A stretch of 64,000 nucleotides of DNA from Desulfovibrio sp. (GCF_034006445.1 NZ_JAVESS010000001.1:124001-188000), one strand, 5' to 3'. Positions 33,549 through 42,615 are shown, counted from the stretch's first letter. Translations and numbers: made by a program. Notes: generated by a model from the sequence alone, not told the origin.

Positions 33549-36170
33549 ATGTCTCTCTCACGCCTTCTGGGCTTTTTTACGCGGTCCGCCAGACGCGCCG
33601 CCGCCAGTGTCACGGCTTCCGACAGCGAGGCCGAGCACTTCTTTGCACTGCGGCACCATTCCTTCAAGCTCTTCTTAACGGCATGGAACACCTTTCAGGA
33701 AACCATGACCGCCCTTGAATACACCTTGTGTTGCGACCATCCTTTCGGGCTGTATCGGGTGCGCGCTCTGTGCACCAGCATGGCCACCCAGGTTTTTCAG
33801 TGCGTCAAGCAGCTTGAAAGGCTCGATCCGGCCCCGTGCCAGGCCTTGTACGCCCGTTTTGGCGAGCTTCAGAAAAAAGTGGCCGAGGATGTGTACGAGC
33901 CGGAAGTGTGCCTTCTTGGCCCGCTGGTGCTGCCCCTTGGTGAGGACTCCGATCTCGAGGCGCTTTCCGGCCAGGGCGGTTTTCCTCTGGTGGACCCGGC
34001 AACCCTGCGCCTTGAAGAGGTGCGGCGGCGGCATCCCCAGTTGGCGCCCCGAGGCTTTGTCATCACCATGGCCGGGTGCCAGCATTTTTTACAGAGTGGT
34101 GACCTGCAAAGCGAGGTCAACCGCCGTATTCAGGCGGCAGGGGGGCTTGCGCCAAAGCATCTGGCCAAGCTGTCGCGCAGTCTCGGCCAACTGGTTGAAG
34201 ATACGCCCTTGCCGCCTGACCTGGAACGGGAAATCCGTGCAGCGCTGGCACATTTGCGCGCCTCCTGCCAGCACGAGTCCATGCGGCTGGTGCTGCGTGG
34301 GCGGCTGTGGCCGCCTGAAGCGCGTGGCAGCGACGATCCCGGCCTGATCCTCTGGGGGCCTTCCGTCCCTCTGGACGCGTCTGACGAGGAAATTTTGCAC
34401 GCGGTACAGCTGACGCTGGCGCGCAAGCAGCGCGCCCAGGCTCTTGTGTACCGTCGCGCGCGGGGCCTCACCGATGCCGGGGCGGGCGTGTGCATAACCT
34501 GCATGGCAGTGGAAGAAGGCTCCTGGGGCGGACTTGCCCATTCGTGCAGCCCTGTGCGCGCTCACGGAGAACTGGTTCACGTCTATGCCTGCCAGGGCCT
34601 GCCGCAAGAACTGGATTATTCGGTGCTGCCTGCCGATCACGCCACGGTGGACAGGCAGCCGCCCCGCGAAATCGTCAGTCTTGCCGGCCCCGATGACGCG
34701 GCATGTCTTGTTCTTGACGCCGACACGGCCAGGGATGTGGCTGCTCTGGCCCTTGAGCTTGAAGAACTTCTGGCATGCCCGGTTTCCCTTTCCTGGGTGC
34801 GGACGCCGCAAGGAGAATTGCGTTTGCTGCTGGTGCGGCCCATTCCCCTGCCGGTGGACGCCGTGGACATGCCGCCAGTGCTGCCTGAAGTCGGCCCCAG
34901 CCTGCGTCTTTCGGGCGGGTATACCGTCAGTCCCGGCAGGGTGGCGGGGCCTGTCTGCGTGGCGCGCCGCTGGGAGGACGCCCGGCGCTTTCCGCCTGGC
35001 GGCATTTTGGTTGTGCCTGATGACAATTATCGTTGGGGCGCCTTGATGGACCGCGTTGCTGGCATCATTGCCAAAGAGGGGCTGGCCGGTTCGCGCCTGG
35101 CCTCGCTGGCGCGGGAATTCGGCAAGCCAGCCATTTTTGGCATGGCCGGGGCACTGGACACGCTGGAAAACGGGCAGAGCATCACCCTGTGTTCCGACAT
35201 CTGCCAGGTGTATGCGGACAGGCAGGAGTCGCTTTTACCCAACGTGCCGCCCGGGCGCGACTATATGCCGGGCAGCCCGGTGTACCGTATTTTGCAAAAA
35301 GCCTCGGCCCGCATCCTGCCCCTGACCATGGACGTGGACAGCCCGGAATTCAAGGCGGCCAATTGCCAGACCTATCACGACATAGCCCGCTATTGCCATG
35401 AAAGGGCCGTGAGCGCCATGTTCTCCCTTGGAGCGGAAAAAAAATACGCGCCGCAGCGGGTAAAACAGTTGCGCGACAAGGTGCTCAAGCAGTTCTGGGT
35501 GGTTAATCTCAGTGACGGTTTCGCCGTGACCCCTCCCGGCCCTGTGATTGATATTGACCAGATAGCGTCCGTACCCATGCGCGCGCTCTGGCGCGGCATG
35601 AACGCCTATCCCTGGCAGGGGCCGCCGCCCGTGGACGGCAAGGGATTTTTGTCCGTGCTCTTCGAGGCCACGGCCAATCCCAATCTGGACCCTGCGGCGC
35701 AAACGGCGTATTTTTCAGAAAAAAACTATTTCATGATTTCACGCGACTATTGCAGCCTGCATTCGCGCTTCGGCTTTCATTTTGTGTCCGTGGAGGCACG
35801 CCTTGGCGAGCGCACTCCGGAAAACTACCTCACCTTCCATCTGCGCGGCGGAGCGGCCAACATTGAGCGGCGCATTTTGCGCGTGCGCTTTGTGTCTGAA
35901 ATCCTGTGGGAATTTGGGTTCGCTCCCACGGTGCGCAACGACGCCGTCAGCGCCACCCTCAAGGGCATGGACCGCGAAGAGGGCGAACTGCTGCTGGCCA
36001 TTGCCGGGTATATGACAATCCACACCAGGCAATTGGACATGATCATGCAGGACGCAGCGCAGGTGGCCGCACGACGTGAAGAAATGCTGAACCACTGCCG
36101 TATGCTGTTCCGGGGCGAGAGCCTGGCACAGGACGCGCCCGGTGTGGAGGAGAAGCAAGCATGTCCGTAA
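33549..36170 (+). CDS. PEP synthase/PPDK-like protein with degenerate active sites (first paralog)
   Basis: An 873-residue protein. Residues 1-120 are helical; 160-435 correspond to a PPDK_N (ATP-grasp) domain but the ATP motifs are lost (RLVLRGRLWPPEARG where kinases have a LRSSAVGED-type loop, and LLLVRPIPL in place of LQSRP). Residues 455-545 are a PEP-utiliser swivel domain whose catalytic His is replaced (GLAGSRLASLAREFGKPA; expected His is near S515/R516). From about 570 to 850 is a C-terminal domain shared with the second paralog (HDIARYCHE near 650) and not the PEP/pyruvate barrel. Probably a pseudo-enzyme or regulatory subunit. ATG 33549 has a GGAG site. Its stop overlaps the sensor kinase gene by 10 nt. 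Confidence 0.8.
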   Translation: MSLSRLLGFFTRSARRAAASVTASDSEAEHFFALRHHSFKLFLTAWNTFQETMTALEYTLCCDHPFGLYRVRALCTSMATQVFQCVKQLERLDPAPCQALYARFGELQKKVAEDVYEPEVCLLGPLVLPLGEDSDLEALSGQGGFPLVDPATLRLEEVRRRHPQLAPRGFVITMAGCQHFLQSGDLQSEVNRRIQAAGGLAPKHLAKLSRSLGQLVEDTPLPPDLEREIRAALAHLRASCQHESMRLVLRGRLWPPEARGSDDPGLILWGPSVPLDASDEEILHAVQLTLARKQRAQALVYRRARGLTDAGAGVCITCMAVEEGSWGGLAHSCSPVRAHGELVHVYACQGLPQELDYSVLPADHATVDRQPPREIVSLAGPDDAACLVLDADTARDVAALALELEELLACPVSLSWVRTPQGELRLLLVRPIPLPVDAVDMPPVLPEVGPSLRLSGGYTVSPGRVAGPVCVARRWEDARRFPPGGILVVPDDNYRWGALMDRVAGIIAKEGLAGSRLASLAREFGKPAIFGMAGALDTLENGQSITLCSDICQVYADRQESLLPNVPPGRDYMPGSPVYRILQKASARILPLTMDVDSPEFKAANCQTYHDIARYCHERAVSAMFSLGAEKKYAPQRVKQLRDKVLKQFWVVNLSDGFAVTPPGPVIDIDQIASVPMRALWRGMNAYPWQGPPPVDGKGFLSVLFEATANPNLDPAAQTAYFSEKNYFMISRDYCSLHSRFGFHFVSVEARLGERTPENYLTFHLRGGAANIERRILRVRFVSEILWEFGFAPTVRNDAVSATLKGMDREEGELLLAIAGYMTIHTRQLDMIMQDAAQVAARREEMLNHCRMLFRGESLAQDAPGVEEKQACP

Positions 36171-37864
36171 CCGCGCCCACACCACATCGTGGCTACAAGG
36201 CCATCTACCGTCGCCTGCTGCTTACCCTGCTGCTCATGGCGCTGACGCCGCTGGTGGCCCTGGGCCTTTTTTGCATAGACAGGCTGAGCGTCATCTATGA
36301 CGAGAAGATCAGTGCGAGCATTGAGGCTGTGGCCAGCAGCAAGCACCGCGCGCTGGACACCTTTATGGTGGAGCGCGTGGCCCAGATCAAAAATCTGGCC
36401 TTTACCCATCCGTATGCCGACCTGAGCAATCCCGCGCGCCTGAGTGAAATTTTCAGCGTCATGCAGAATAACAGCCGTTCCTTTGTGGATGTGGGCGTTA
36501 TCGGCATGGACGGGCGGCACGTCTCCTATGTGGGGCCGTACGATCTCAGGGACAACAACTATTCCGATACTCCCTGGTTCAGGGAGGTGTTGCGCAAGGG
36601 CGTGCATGTCAGCGATGTGTTCATGGGCTACAGAAACGAGCCGCACTTCATCATTGCCGTGCTGCGGCATGAGGGCGGGCGCAGTTACATCGTGCGGGCC
36701 ACCATTGATATGGACGCCGTGGTGGCTCTGTTGCGCCGCGTGTATTCCGGGCCGCACAGCGATGCGTTTCTGATCAACGCCAAGGGCGAACTGCAAACAG
36801 ATTCGCGTTATCACGGCAAGAGCATGGATACGTTCGATGTTGCCCTGCCCGATTTGACGCGCAAAACTGTTGTCACCCAGTACCTCAAGACGCCCGAAGG
36901 ACAGGAAATGCTGGCCGCCGTGATGTCGTTGGAGTCCATGCCCTGGCGGCTTGTTGTGCTGGATGATGTACGCGACAGTCTGCGGCCTTTACGCCAGCTC
37001 AAGGCGCTGATCATTTTCTTTATGGTTCTGGGCAGCGGGCTTGTTTGTATGGGGGCTGACCTCTGTACGCGGCGGCTTGTGGCCTCGCTGGAAGAGTCGG
37101 ATCAGAAGCAGGCCCATATTGATGCCCGCATGCTCCAGTCCAGCAAGATGGCGGCTCTCGGCAAGATGGCCGCTGGCGTGGCGCACGAGGTGAACAATCC
37201 CCTGATGCTCATTCAGGAAAATGCCGGGTGGATACGCGACCTGCTGGAAGACGAAGACGAGACCAGCATGAAAAATTATCAGGAAATTCTCGAAAGTACC
37301 GAGAAAATAGACCAGCATGTCAAAAGGGCCAAGGGGATTACGCAACGCATGCTGGGCTTTGGCCGCCGTATGAATCCGGGGCGCACCGAAATTCTCATCA
37401 ATTCCCTGACTGACCAGGCTGCGGAGATGCTCAAAACCGAAGCCACCAACCGCAGTATTTCCATTGTCAGGGACTATGATCCGCAAGTTCCGGTTATCCT
37501 GTCCGATCCGGCGCAGCTTGAGCAGATATTTATCAATATCATTGACAATGCCGTTGACGCCATTGGCAAAAACGGCACTTTGACCATCCGCACGCTTGCG
37601 TGGAAGAAGGGCGTTCGCATACTGTTTACTGACACCGGCCCCGGCATGGATCAGGAAACCATGTCGCGTATTTTCGATCCCTTCTTCACCACCAAGAAGG
37701 TTGGCGAGGGAACAGGGCTTGGGCTGGCCATCTGCTATACCATACTTGAAAAACTGGGCGGGCGCATTGAAGTGCAGAGCCAGGTTGGGCAGGGCACCAC
37801 GTTCAGCGTAACCCTGCCGCCAGAGCCGCCGCAGCTGCCGACGGAAGACGGGGGCGCGGTCTAG
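36161..37864 (+). CDS. Membrane sensor histidine kinase with dCache-like sensor domain
   Basis: 567 residues. TM1 is about 17-37 and TM2 about 281-299, enclosing a 240-residue periplasmic PAS/dCache-type sensor (VDVGVIGMDGRHVSYVGPY; DTPWFREVLRKGVHVSDVF; AFLINAKGELQTDSRYHG). The H box is KMAALGKMAAGVAHEVNNPL with His342; N box NIIDNAVDAIG, G1 DTGPGMD, F box and G2 GEGTGLGLAICY follow. It starts within the end of the dikinase-like gene (10-nt overlap), so the two are translationally coupled. The stop is a TAG followed by AGAGCGA, which resembles a family C end. The likely partner is the response regulator 305 bp downstream. The signal is unknown. Confidence 0.9.
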   Translation: MSVTAPTPHRGYKAIYRRLLLTLLLMALTPLVALGLFCIDRLSVIYDEKISASIEAVASSKHRALDTFMVERVAQIKNLAFTHPYADLSNPARLSEIFSVMQNNSRSFVDVGVIGMDGRHVSYVGPYDLRDNNYSDTPWFREVLRKGVHVSDVFMGYRNEPHFIIAVLRHEGGRSYIVRATIDMDAVVALLRRVYSGPHSDAFLINAKGELQTDSRYHGKSMDTFDVALPDLTRKTVVTQYLKTPEGQEMLAAVMSLESMPWRLVVLDDVRDSLRPLRQLKALIIFFMVLGSGLVCMGADLCTRRLVASLEESDQKQAHIDARMLQSSKMAALGKMAAGVAHEVNNPLMLIQENAGWIRDLLEDEDETSMKNYQEILESTEKIDQHVKRAKGITQRMLGFGRRMNPGRTEILINSLTDQAAEMLKTEATNRSISIVRDYDPQVPVILSDPAQLEQIFINIIDNAVDAIGKNGTLTIRTLAWKKGVRILFTDTGPGMDQETMSRIFDPFFTTKKVGEGTGLGLAICYTILEKLGGRIEVQSQVGQGTTFSVTLPPEPPQLPTEDGGAV

Positions 37865-38169
37865 AGCGATCTGGCGCGGTCGCGAAAAGACGGGGCGCGG
37901 CAAGGCTGACGAACAGCCTGAGCGCACAGGAGCAGTACCCCTTTGAGAGCGCTCCGGCGTTGCGCATGCAGGCGCACATGCACGCGCCTGGGCAGCGCAA
38001 GGCGCATGTGGCTTGAATCCTGATTTTGGGGCGTGTACGCGCCAGACAGCATATTGATTGAATGGCCGCGCGGAAAAATTGTCATTCCGGCGGCCACCGG
38101 CGGCAAGAAACAACGCATCGGCAACCTGCCCGGCCTGGCCGCGGCACTGCCTGTAACCGAGGAGGCCCC
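37865..38169. other. Spacer between sensor kinase and response regulator
   Basis: 305 bp without a supportable gene. It holds a GC-rich region with several short hairpins (38-bp segment near 37965-38010 rich in GCGC). An open frame upstream of the regulator start is not favoured. A promoter for the regulator could lie here but none was identified. Confidence 0.45.
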
Positions 38170-38550
38170 ATGCGCGCATTGTTTGTGGACGACGAACTGG
38201 AATTTTTGGAGTTGATGCAGAAGCGTCTTGTCAGGCGCGGAATGGAGGTCGCCACTGCGCCCGATGGGCAGACCGCCCTCAACATGGTCGATGAAGCGCT
38301 GGCCCCCGGTGGGGACCCATTCAACATCGTTGTTATGGACGTGCGCATGCCCGGTATGGACGGCCTTGAAACCCTGCGCCACATGAAGCAGAAAGCGCCC
38401 AAGTTGCCCGTCCTTCTGCTGACCGGACATGCCTGCATGGGAGTGGCCGTGGAAGGGCTTGACCTTGGTGCGTACGACTACATGCTCAAGCCCGTTGCCA
38501 TCAGCGAGCTCATCATCAAGATGGAGGAAGCGGTTCGTTCCGCTGTGTAG
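38170..38550 (+). CDS. Single-domain response regulator (CheY-like receiver)
   Basis: A 126-residue receiver with no output domain. The acidic pocket is FVDDE (D7, D8), the phospho-acceptor is D57 in VVMDVRMPGMDG, T85 is in LLLTG and the conserved lysine K107 is in DYMLKPVA. The start ATG 38170 follows AGGAGG at 5 nt spacing. It lies between a sensor kinase and a dikinase-like protein, whose start codon follows 2 nt after the TAG stop. With no DNA-binding domain it must act through a protein partner, and the adjacent dikinase-like proteins are the obvious candidates. Confidence 0.9.
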   Translation: MRALFVDDELEFLELMQKRLVRRGMEVATAPDGQTALNMVDEALAPGGDPFNIVVMDVRMPGMDGLETLRHMKQKAPKLPVLLLTGHACMGVAVEGLDLGAYDYMLKPVAISELIIKMEEAVRSAV

Positions 38551-38551
38551 C

Positions 38552-41167
38552 ATGGCTCTGCTCAAATACTTGCGACACTGGCTGGGGCGTGAGCAGCCCT
38601 CGGAGCCGGATCCGGCGGTACTGGCCCGGGAGGAAGAACTGAAGGCACGGCTGCGCGAGCGTTGCGCCCGGTTCCGCCGTCTGCTCTCGGCCAACAAGCG
38701 CGCCCTTGAAGCCATGAGTGAGGTGGAAGACCGCCTTACGGGCGCGAGGCCGTTTGGCATGGACTATGTGCATGCCGTCAGCACGCGCGCCGTTACCGCC
38801 GTCTTTCAGATGGTGCGCGATCTCAACGCACTTTCCGACAACGCCTATGCCGCCCTGCAGGATTCCTTTGACCGCATCCGTTCAGAAATGGAATCCATGC
38901 TGGAGGAAATGCCCCATCAGGACGGCCCCCTCATCCTGCACCTTGACCAGATCAGCCTGAGCGACCTCACCCTGGTTGGCGGCAAAATGGCCAATCTTGG
39001 CGAAGTCGCCGCCAATGCTGGTCTTACCGTGCCGGACGGTTTTGCCGTAACCGTCAGCGCCTACTACCGTTTTATGGAATATAACGGCCTGCAGAGCGAA
39101 CTGAACCGGCGCATTCAGGCCACGGACATGCAGAGCCTGGATGAAGTCTTCAGCCTTGCCGCCGCCTTGCAAAAGTCTGTGCTCACGGCCCCGTTGCCGC
39201 CCGAGCTTGAAAAAAGCATCACCGAAGCCGTGGACGCCATGCGCGCCAAGGCCGGGCCAGGGCTAAAACTGGCCCTGCGCAGCAGCGCAGTGGGCGAGGA
39301 TTCCCTGGGCGTCACCTTTGCCGGGCAGTACAGGTCTGAACTCAATGTGCCGCCTGAAGAAGCCTGTGAAGTGTGGAAGGAGATCATCGCCAGCAAGTAT
39401 GCGGTTACGGCCATGAGCTACCGATACCAGCACGGCATTCCAGACGATGCAGCGCCCATGTGCGTGGGGGTGCTGGCCATGGTGCCCGCCGCAGCCGGGG
39501 GCGTGGCCTACAGCCGCGATCCCGTGGCCGCCAGCCGTGGCCGCGAGCAGATTCTTCTCAATGCCGTTCCCGGCTTGCCGCAAGCCGTTGTGGACGGTGT
39601 GGTTACCCCTGACGTGTATATTTTCAGCCGCAAGGTTCCGCCGGAACTGATCCACAAACGGCTGGCCGGGCCCGAGGGCACGCCCCCAAGTCTTACCGAC
39701 AAACAGGCGGCTGACCTCGCAAAAGTGGCCATAGCCCTTGAAGCGTACTATACCGAGCCACAGGATGTGGAGTGGGCCCTTGATGCCGAGGACGGGCGCA
39801 TCGTTGTTTTACAAAGCCGCCCACTGCGTGAGGCCAATTCCGCCACGGAGCAGAGTACTGTCGAGCATCAGGGGGCAGGAGAGGAGGCAGGCGAAGCCTT
39901 TGTGCTTGCTGACCTGCCCGCCGGGCTCAAGGTGCTGGCCGCAGGCGGAGTGGCCGTAAGCCCCGGCGTTGGCATGGGGCCGGTCTTTGTGGCCCGCAAG
40001 GAAGCGGACATGCTTTCCTTTCCTCAGGATGGCATTTTGGTGGTGGAACGGGCTTTGCCGCGCTGGGCGCCGCTGCTTTCGCGCGCCTCCGGGCTCGTGA
40101 GTGAAACAGGGGGCATGGCCGGGCATTTGGCATCGGTAGCGCGCGAATACCAGCTGCCAGCCGTCTTCAGCCTGCCCGACGCCTGCCTCTTGCTGCACGG
40201 CGCAGGCGAAGCCACGCTGGATGCCGGGCGCTGCGCCGTTTTTGCCGATAGGCAGCCGCAACTTGCCTCCACAGCGGTGGAGCCGACCAATCTCATGGCT
40301 GGCAGTCCCGTGCATCAACGACTCCAGGCTTTGAGCCAGCTCATGGTGCCCCTGCATCTTCTGGACCCCGACGCGCCGGAATTCACGCCTGCCCATTGCC
40401 GTACCCTGCACGACATTACCCGCTTCTGTCATGAAAAGTCCGTCCGGCTCATGTTTGAAGAGGAAGACGCCGACGTCAGCAGGCGCATGGGCAAACAACT
40501 GCGGGCCGGAGCCAAGCTGCAATACTGGATTGTGGACATGGGCGGTGGATTCAAGCACCGCGTGACCGGCCCCATCGTGGATATTGATGTGATTGCCAGT
40601 GCGCCCATGCTTGCCCTTTGGGACGGTATGGTCGCAGTGCCGTGGGCCGGGCCGCCTGCGGCCAGCGCTTCGGGATTCATGACCATCATGCTTGAGAGCA
40701 CCATGAAGCCAGAGCTTGAAAGTACCGCGCCCAACAGCATGGCCAACAAAAACTTTTTTATCATTTCTGATAACTATATGATCTTGCAGGCTCGCTATGG
40801 CTATCACTTCTGCACAGTAGAAAGCCTTGCGGGTGAGCAAAGCCACGAAAATTTCGTGAACTTTCAGTTCAAGGGCGGAGCTGCGGACAGGCAACGCCGT
40901 CGGCTGCGCGCCCGCATGGTGGCTGACCTGCTGGAGCAGCACGGGTTCCGCGCCGATGTGAAGGACGACTCGGTCTTTGCCGTGGCCGAAGGCTACAGCG
41001 CCACAGAAACATTGATGAAGACGCGCCTTCTGGGCTATTTGCTCATCCACACACGCCAGGTGGATATGATCATGCTGGAGACAGACAGGGCCACGGCGCT
41101 GAAAAACAAAATGCTGGCGGATATGGAATCGCTAAGCACCAGGCCGCTTTTGGGGAGATCTCTTTAG
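38552..41167 (+). CDS. PEP synthase/PPDK-like phosphotransferase, second paralog with intact motifs
   Basis: An 871-residue protein homologous along its length to the one at 33549. Residues 1-125 are helical; 130-425 are a PPDK_N ATP-grasp domain with the ATP motifs GGKMANLGE (143-151), LALRSSAVGEDS (240-251), GVTFAGQYRSELNV and VEWALDAEDGRIVVLQSRP (about 406-423). Residues 460-560 are the swivel domain with the phosphohistidine H525 in GGMAGHLASVAREYQLPA. The C-terminal domain (about 580-860) lacks the PEP/pyruvate barrel and has HDITRFCHE. So it can probably make a phosphohistidine from ATP, but the acceptor is unknown. It starts 2 nt after the response regulator. The stop TAG overlaps the first bases of repeat element E. 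Confidence 0.82.
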   Translation: MALLKYLRHWLGREQPSEPDPAVLAREEELKARLRERCARFRRLLSANKRALEAMSEVEDRLTGARPFGMDYVHAVSTRAVTAVFQMVRDLNALSDNAYAALQDSFDRIRSEMESMLEEMPHQDGPLILHLDQISLSDLTLVGGKMANLGEVAANAGLTVPDGFAVTVSAYYRFMEYNGLQSELNRRIQATDMQSLDEVFSLAAALQKSVLTAPLPPELEKSITEAVDAMRAKAGPGLKLALRSSAVGEDSLGVTFAGQYRSELNVPPEEACEVWKEIIASKYAVTAMSYRYQHGIPDDAAPMCVGVLAMVPAAAGGVAYSRDPVAASRGREQILLNAVPGLPQAVVDGVVTPDVYIFSRKVPPELIHKRLAGPEGTPPSLTDKQAADLAKVAIALEAYYTEPQDVEWALDAEDGRIVVLQSRPLREANSATEQSTVEHQGAGEEAGEAFVLADLPAGLKVLAAGGVAVSPGVGMGPVFVARKEADMLSFPQDGILVVERALPRWAPLLSRASGLVSETGGMAGHLASVAREYQLPAVFSLPDACLLLHGAGEATLDAGRCAVFADRQPQLASTAVEPTNLMAGSPVHQRLQALSQLMVPLHLLDPDAPEFTPAHCRTLHDITRFCHEKSVRLMFEEEDADVSRRMGKQLRAGAKLQYWIVDMGGGFKHRVTGPIVDIDVIASAPMLALWDGMVAVPWAGPPAASASGFMTIMLESTMKPELESTAPNSMANKNFFIISDNYMILQARYGYHFCTVESLAGEQSHENFVNFQFKGGAADRQRRRLRARMVADLLEQHGFRADVKDDSVFAVAEGYSATETLMKTRLLGYLLIHTRQVDMIMLETDRATALKNKMLADMESLSTRPLLGRSL

Positions 41168-41315
41168 GGACTGTTTCTAAATAATTCTTTTGTCCAATTG
41201 GCTGCGTCAAAAGGCCATTTTTTACTCTTGTCATGTACCGCAAAAGTACACTCCTTTCGTAAAAAAGCCTTTTTCCTTGCCCTTGGCGCAAAATCATTAA
41301 TTAGAAACAGCCCCT
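41166..41315. mobile_element. Structured repeat, element E (MITE-like)
   Basis: 150 bp with terminal inverted repeats AGGGACTGTTTCTAA and its complement with one mismatch (AGGGGCTGTTTCTAA), flanked by TA on both sides and extending as an imperfect inverted repeat over about 50 bp each side. The centre has GTACACTCC (41246-41254) with similar flanks to the centre of family A. It starts inside the TAG stop of the upstream gene. Confidence 0.78.
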
Positions 41316-41589
41316 AGGTCATACTGCGTGGATAAACAGTTTTTTTGTGGGGGAGGGACCCTTTTTGCAAAAGGGTCTCCTCCCCCACGCCCCCACCCCC
41401 TAAAATTTTTATTGTATTTTAGCGCATTTACACTTTTTCAAAGTTAAAATGCCCTAGCCACCGCTATTGCCCTCATTGCCCCCTTTGCTGGACCCATCAA
41501 TGGGTAAGCGCCCCCCCCCAAATCTTGCATTTCCTCTCAAAGCCGCCTAATACGGTACTTCATGCCTTTTTGCCAAGAATGGAGAAATT
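41316..41589. other. Spacer with family D repeat and family C remnant
   Basis: The spacer downstream of element E holds a family D hairpin (41344-41410) and a 37-bp family C end (41422-41458, ATTTACACTTTTTCAAAG). The remaining 130 bp may hold the promoter of the hydroxyacid dehydrogenase gene; no clear boxes were found. Confidence 0.5.
41344..41410. repeat. Structured repeat, family D, copy 2
   Basis: Long G-rich arm pairing with a C-rich arm with a single bulge, around CTTTTTGCAAAAGG. Followed by CCCCCACCCCCTAAAAT. Nearly identical in layout to the copies at 18506-18600 and 42616-42680. Confidence 0.75.
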
Positions 41590-42570
41590 ATGACTAAACC
41601 TCGCGTATTTGTAACCCGTAGTGTACTGCCTGAAGCTCTGGACCTTTTGCGCACACGTTGCCAGGTGGATGTGGGGCCTGCGGAAGGATTGTCCGGAAAA
41701 GCGCTGATTGACGCCGTGCGAGGGGTGGACGCCGTTGTCGCCACATTGCAGCATCTTGACACTGACGTTATGGAAGCCCTTGCTCCCACGTGCAAAATCA
41801 TTTCCAGCTATGGCGTTGGCTATGACCATATCCCGGTGGCAGAGGCCACACGCCTTGGTATATGGGTGACGCACAACCCCGATGCCGTCACCACCGATAC
41901 GGCCGATCTCGCCTGGGCGCTGATGCTTGGCGTGGCCCGCAAGCTGCGCGATGGGGATATGACGGTACGCAATGACGAGACTCCCTGGGGCGTCACCATT
42001 CATATGGGCCTGCGGGTGAGCGGCAAGACTCTGGGCATTGTGGGCAGCGGGCGCATAGCCCTTGCTGTGGCAAAGCGCGCGCAGGGTTTTAACATGCGCC
42101 TCAGCTATACGGCCCGCCACAGAAATGAAGCATTTGAAGCCGCCACCGGCGCGCAGTACCTGAGCAAGGAAGAACTGCTGGCTTCGTCCGACTTTGTAAG
42201 CCTGCACATTCCCCTGACCGATGAAACGCGGCATTACATCAGTACGCCGGAGCTGTCGCTCATGCGTCCGAATGCCATTTTGATCAATACCGCGCGCGGC
42301 CCGGTAGTGGATGAAGAAGCGCTGGTGGTCGCCCTGAAAGAGGGCCGCATTGCCGGAGCCGGACTGGACGTTTTTGAGCACGAACCGCATGCGCATCCAG
42401 AGTTGCGAACCATGAACAAAGTGCTCATGACCCCGCACCGGGGCGTTGCCACCATCGACTCGCATGTGGATATGGGCGAGTCCTCGGCGCAAAAAATATT
42501 TGACGCTCTGGACGGCAGGCTGCCGCAAAACTGCCTGAATCCCCAGGCCCGCAAGCCCAGCGTGGCTTAG
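41590..42570 (+). CDS. D-2-hydroxyacid dehydrogenase (glyoxylate/hydroxypyruvate reductase-like)
   Basis: A 326-residue NAD(P)-dependent enzyme. The nucleotide-binding loop is GIVGSGRIA (149-157), and the catalytic triad is R236 in NTARGPVV, E265 in DVFEHEP and H283 in TPHRG. Substrate-domain residues ISSYGVGYDHI near 71-81 match glyoxylate reductases and related enzymes that reduce 2-keto acids. The last residues and stop codon lie in a 10-bp tandem repeat (42561-42590), so the C-terminus is formed by the repeat. Monocistronic, convergent with the glt operon. Confidence 0.85.
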   Translation: MTKPRVFVTRSVLPEALDLLRTRCQVDVGPAEGLSGKALIDAVRGVDAVVATLQHLDTDVMEALAPTCKIISSYGVGYDHIPVAEATRLGIWVTHNPDAVTTDTADLAWALMLGVARKLRDGDMTVRNDETPWGVTIHMGLRVSGKTLGIVGSGRIALAVAKRAQGFNMRLSYTARHRNEAFEAATGAQYLSKEELLASSDFVSLHIPLTDETRHYISTPELSLMRPNAILINTARGPVVDEEALVVALKEGRIAGAGLDVFEHEPHAHPELRTMNKVLMTPHRGVATIDSHVDMGESSAQKIFDALDGRLPQNCLNPQARKPSVA

Positions 42571-42615
42571 CGTGGCTTAGCGTGGCTTAGCGTCGTTTCA
42601 CGGCGAAAGGCCAGT

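Noticed and set aside
33152-33691. Minus-strand frame overlapping the start of the dikinase-like gene
   Set aside because: No conserved domain, no ribosome site, and it overlaps the plus-strand coding start.
38062-38550. Longer 162-residue form of the response regulator
   Set aside because: The extra 36 residues precede a strong AGGAGG ribosome site at ATG 38170 and are not part of the receiver fold.
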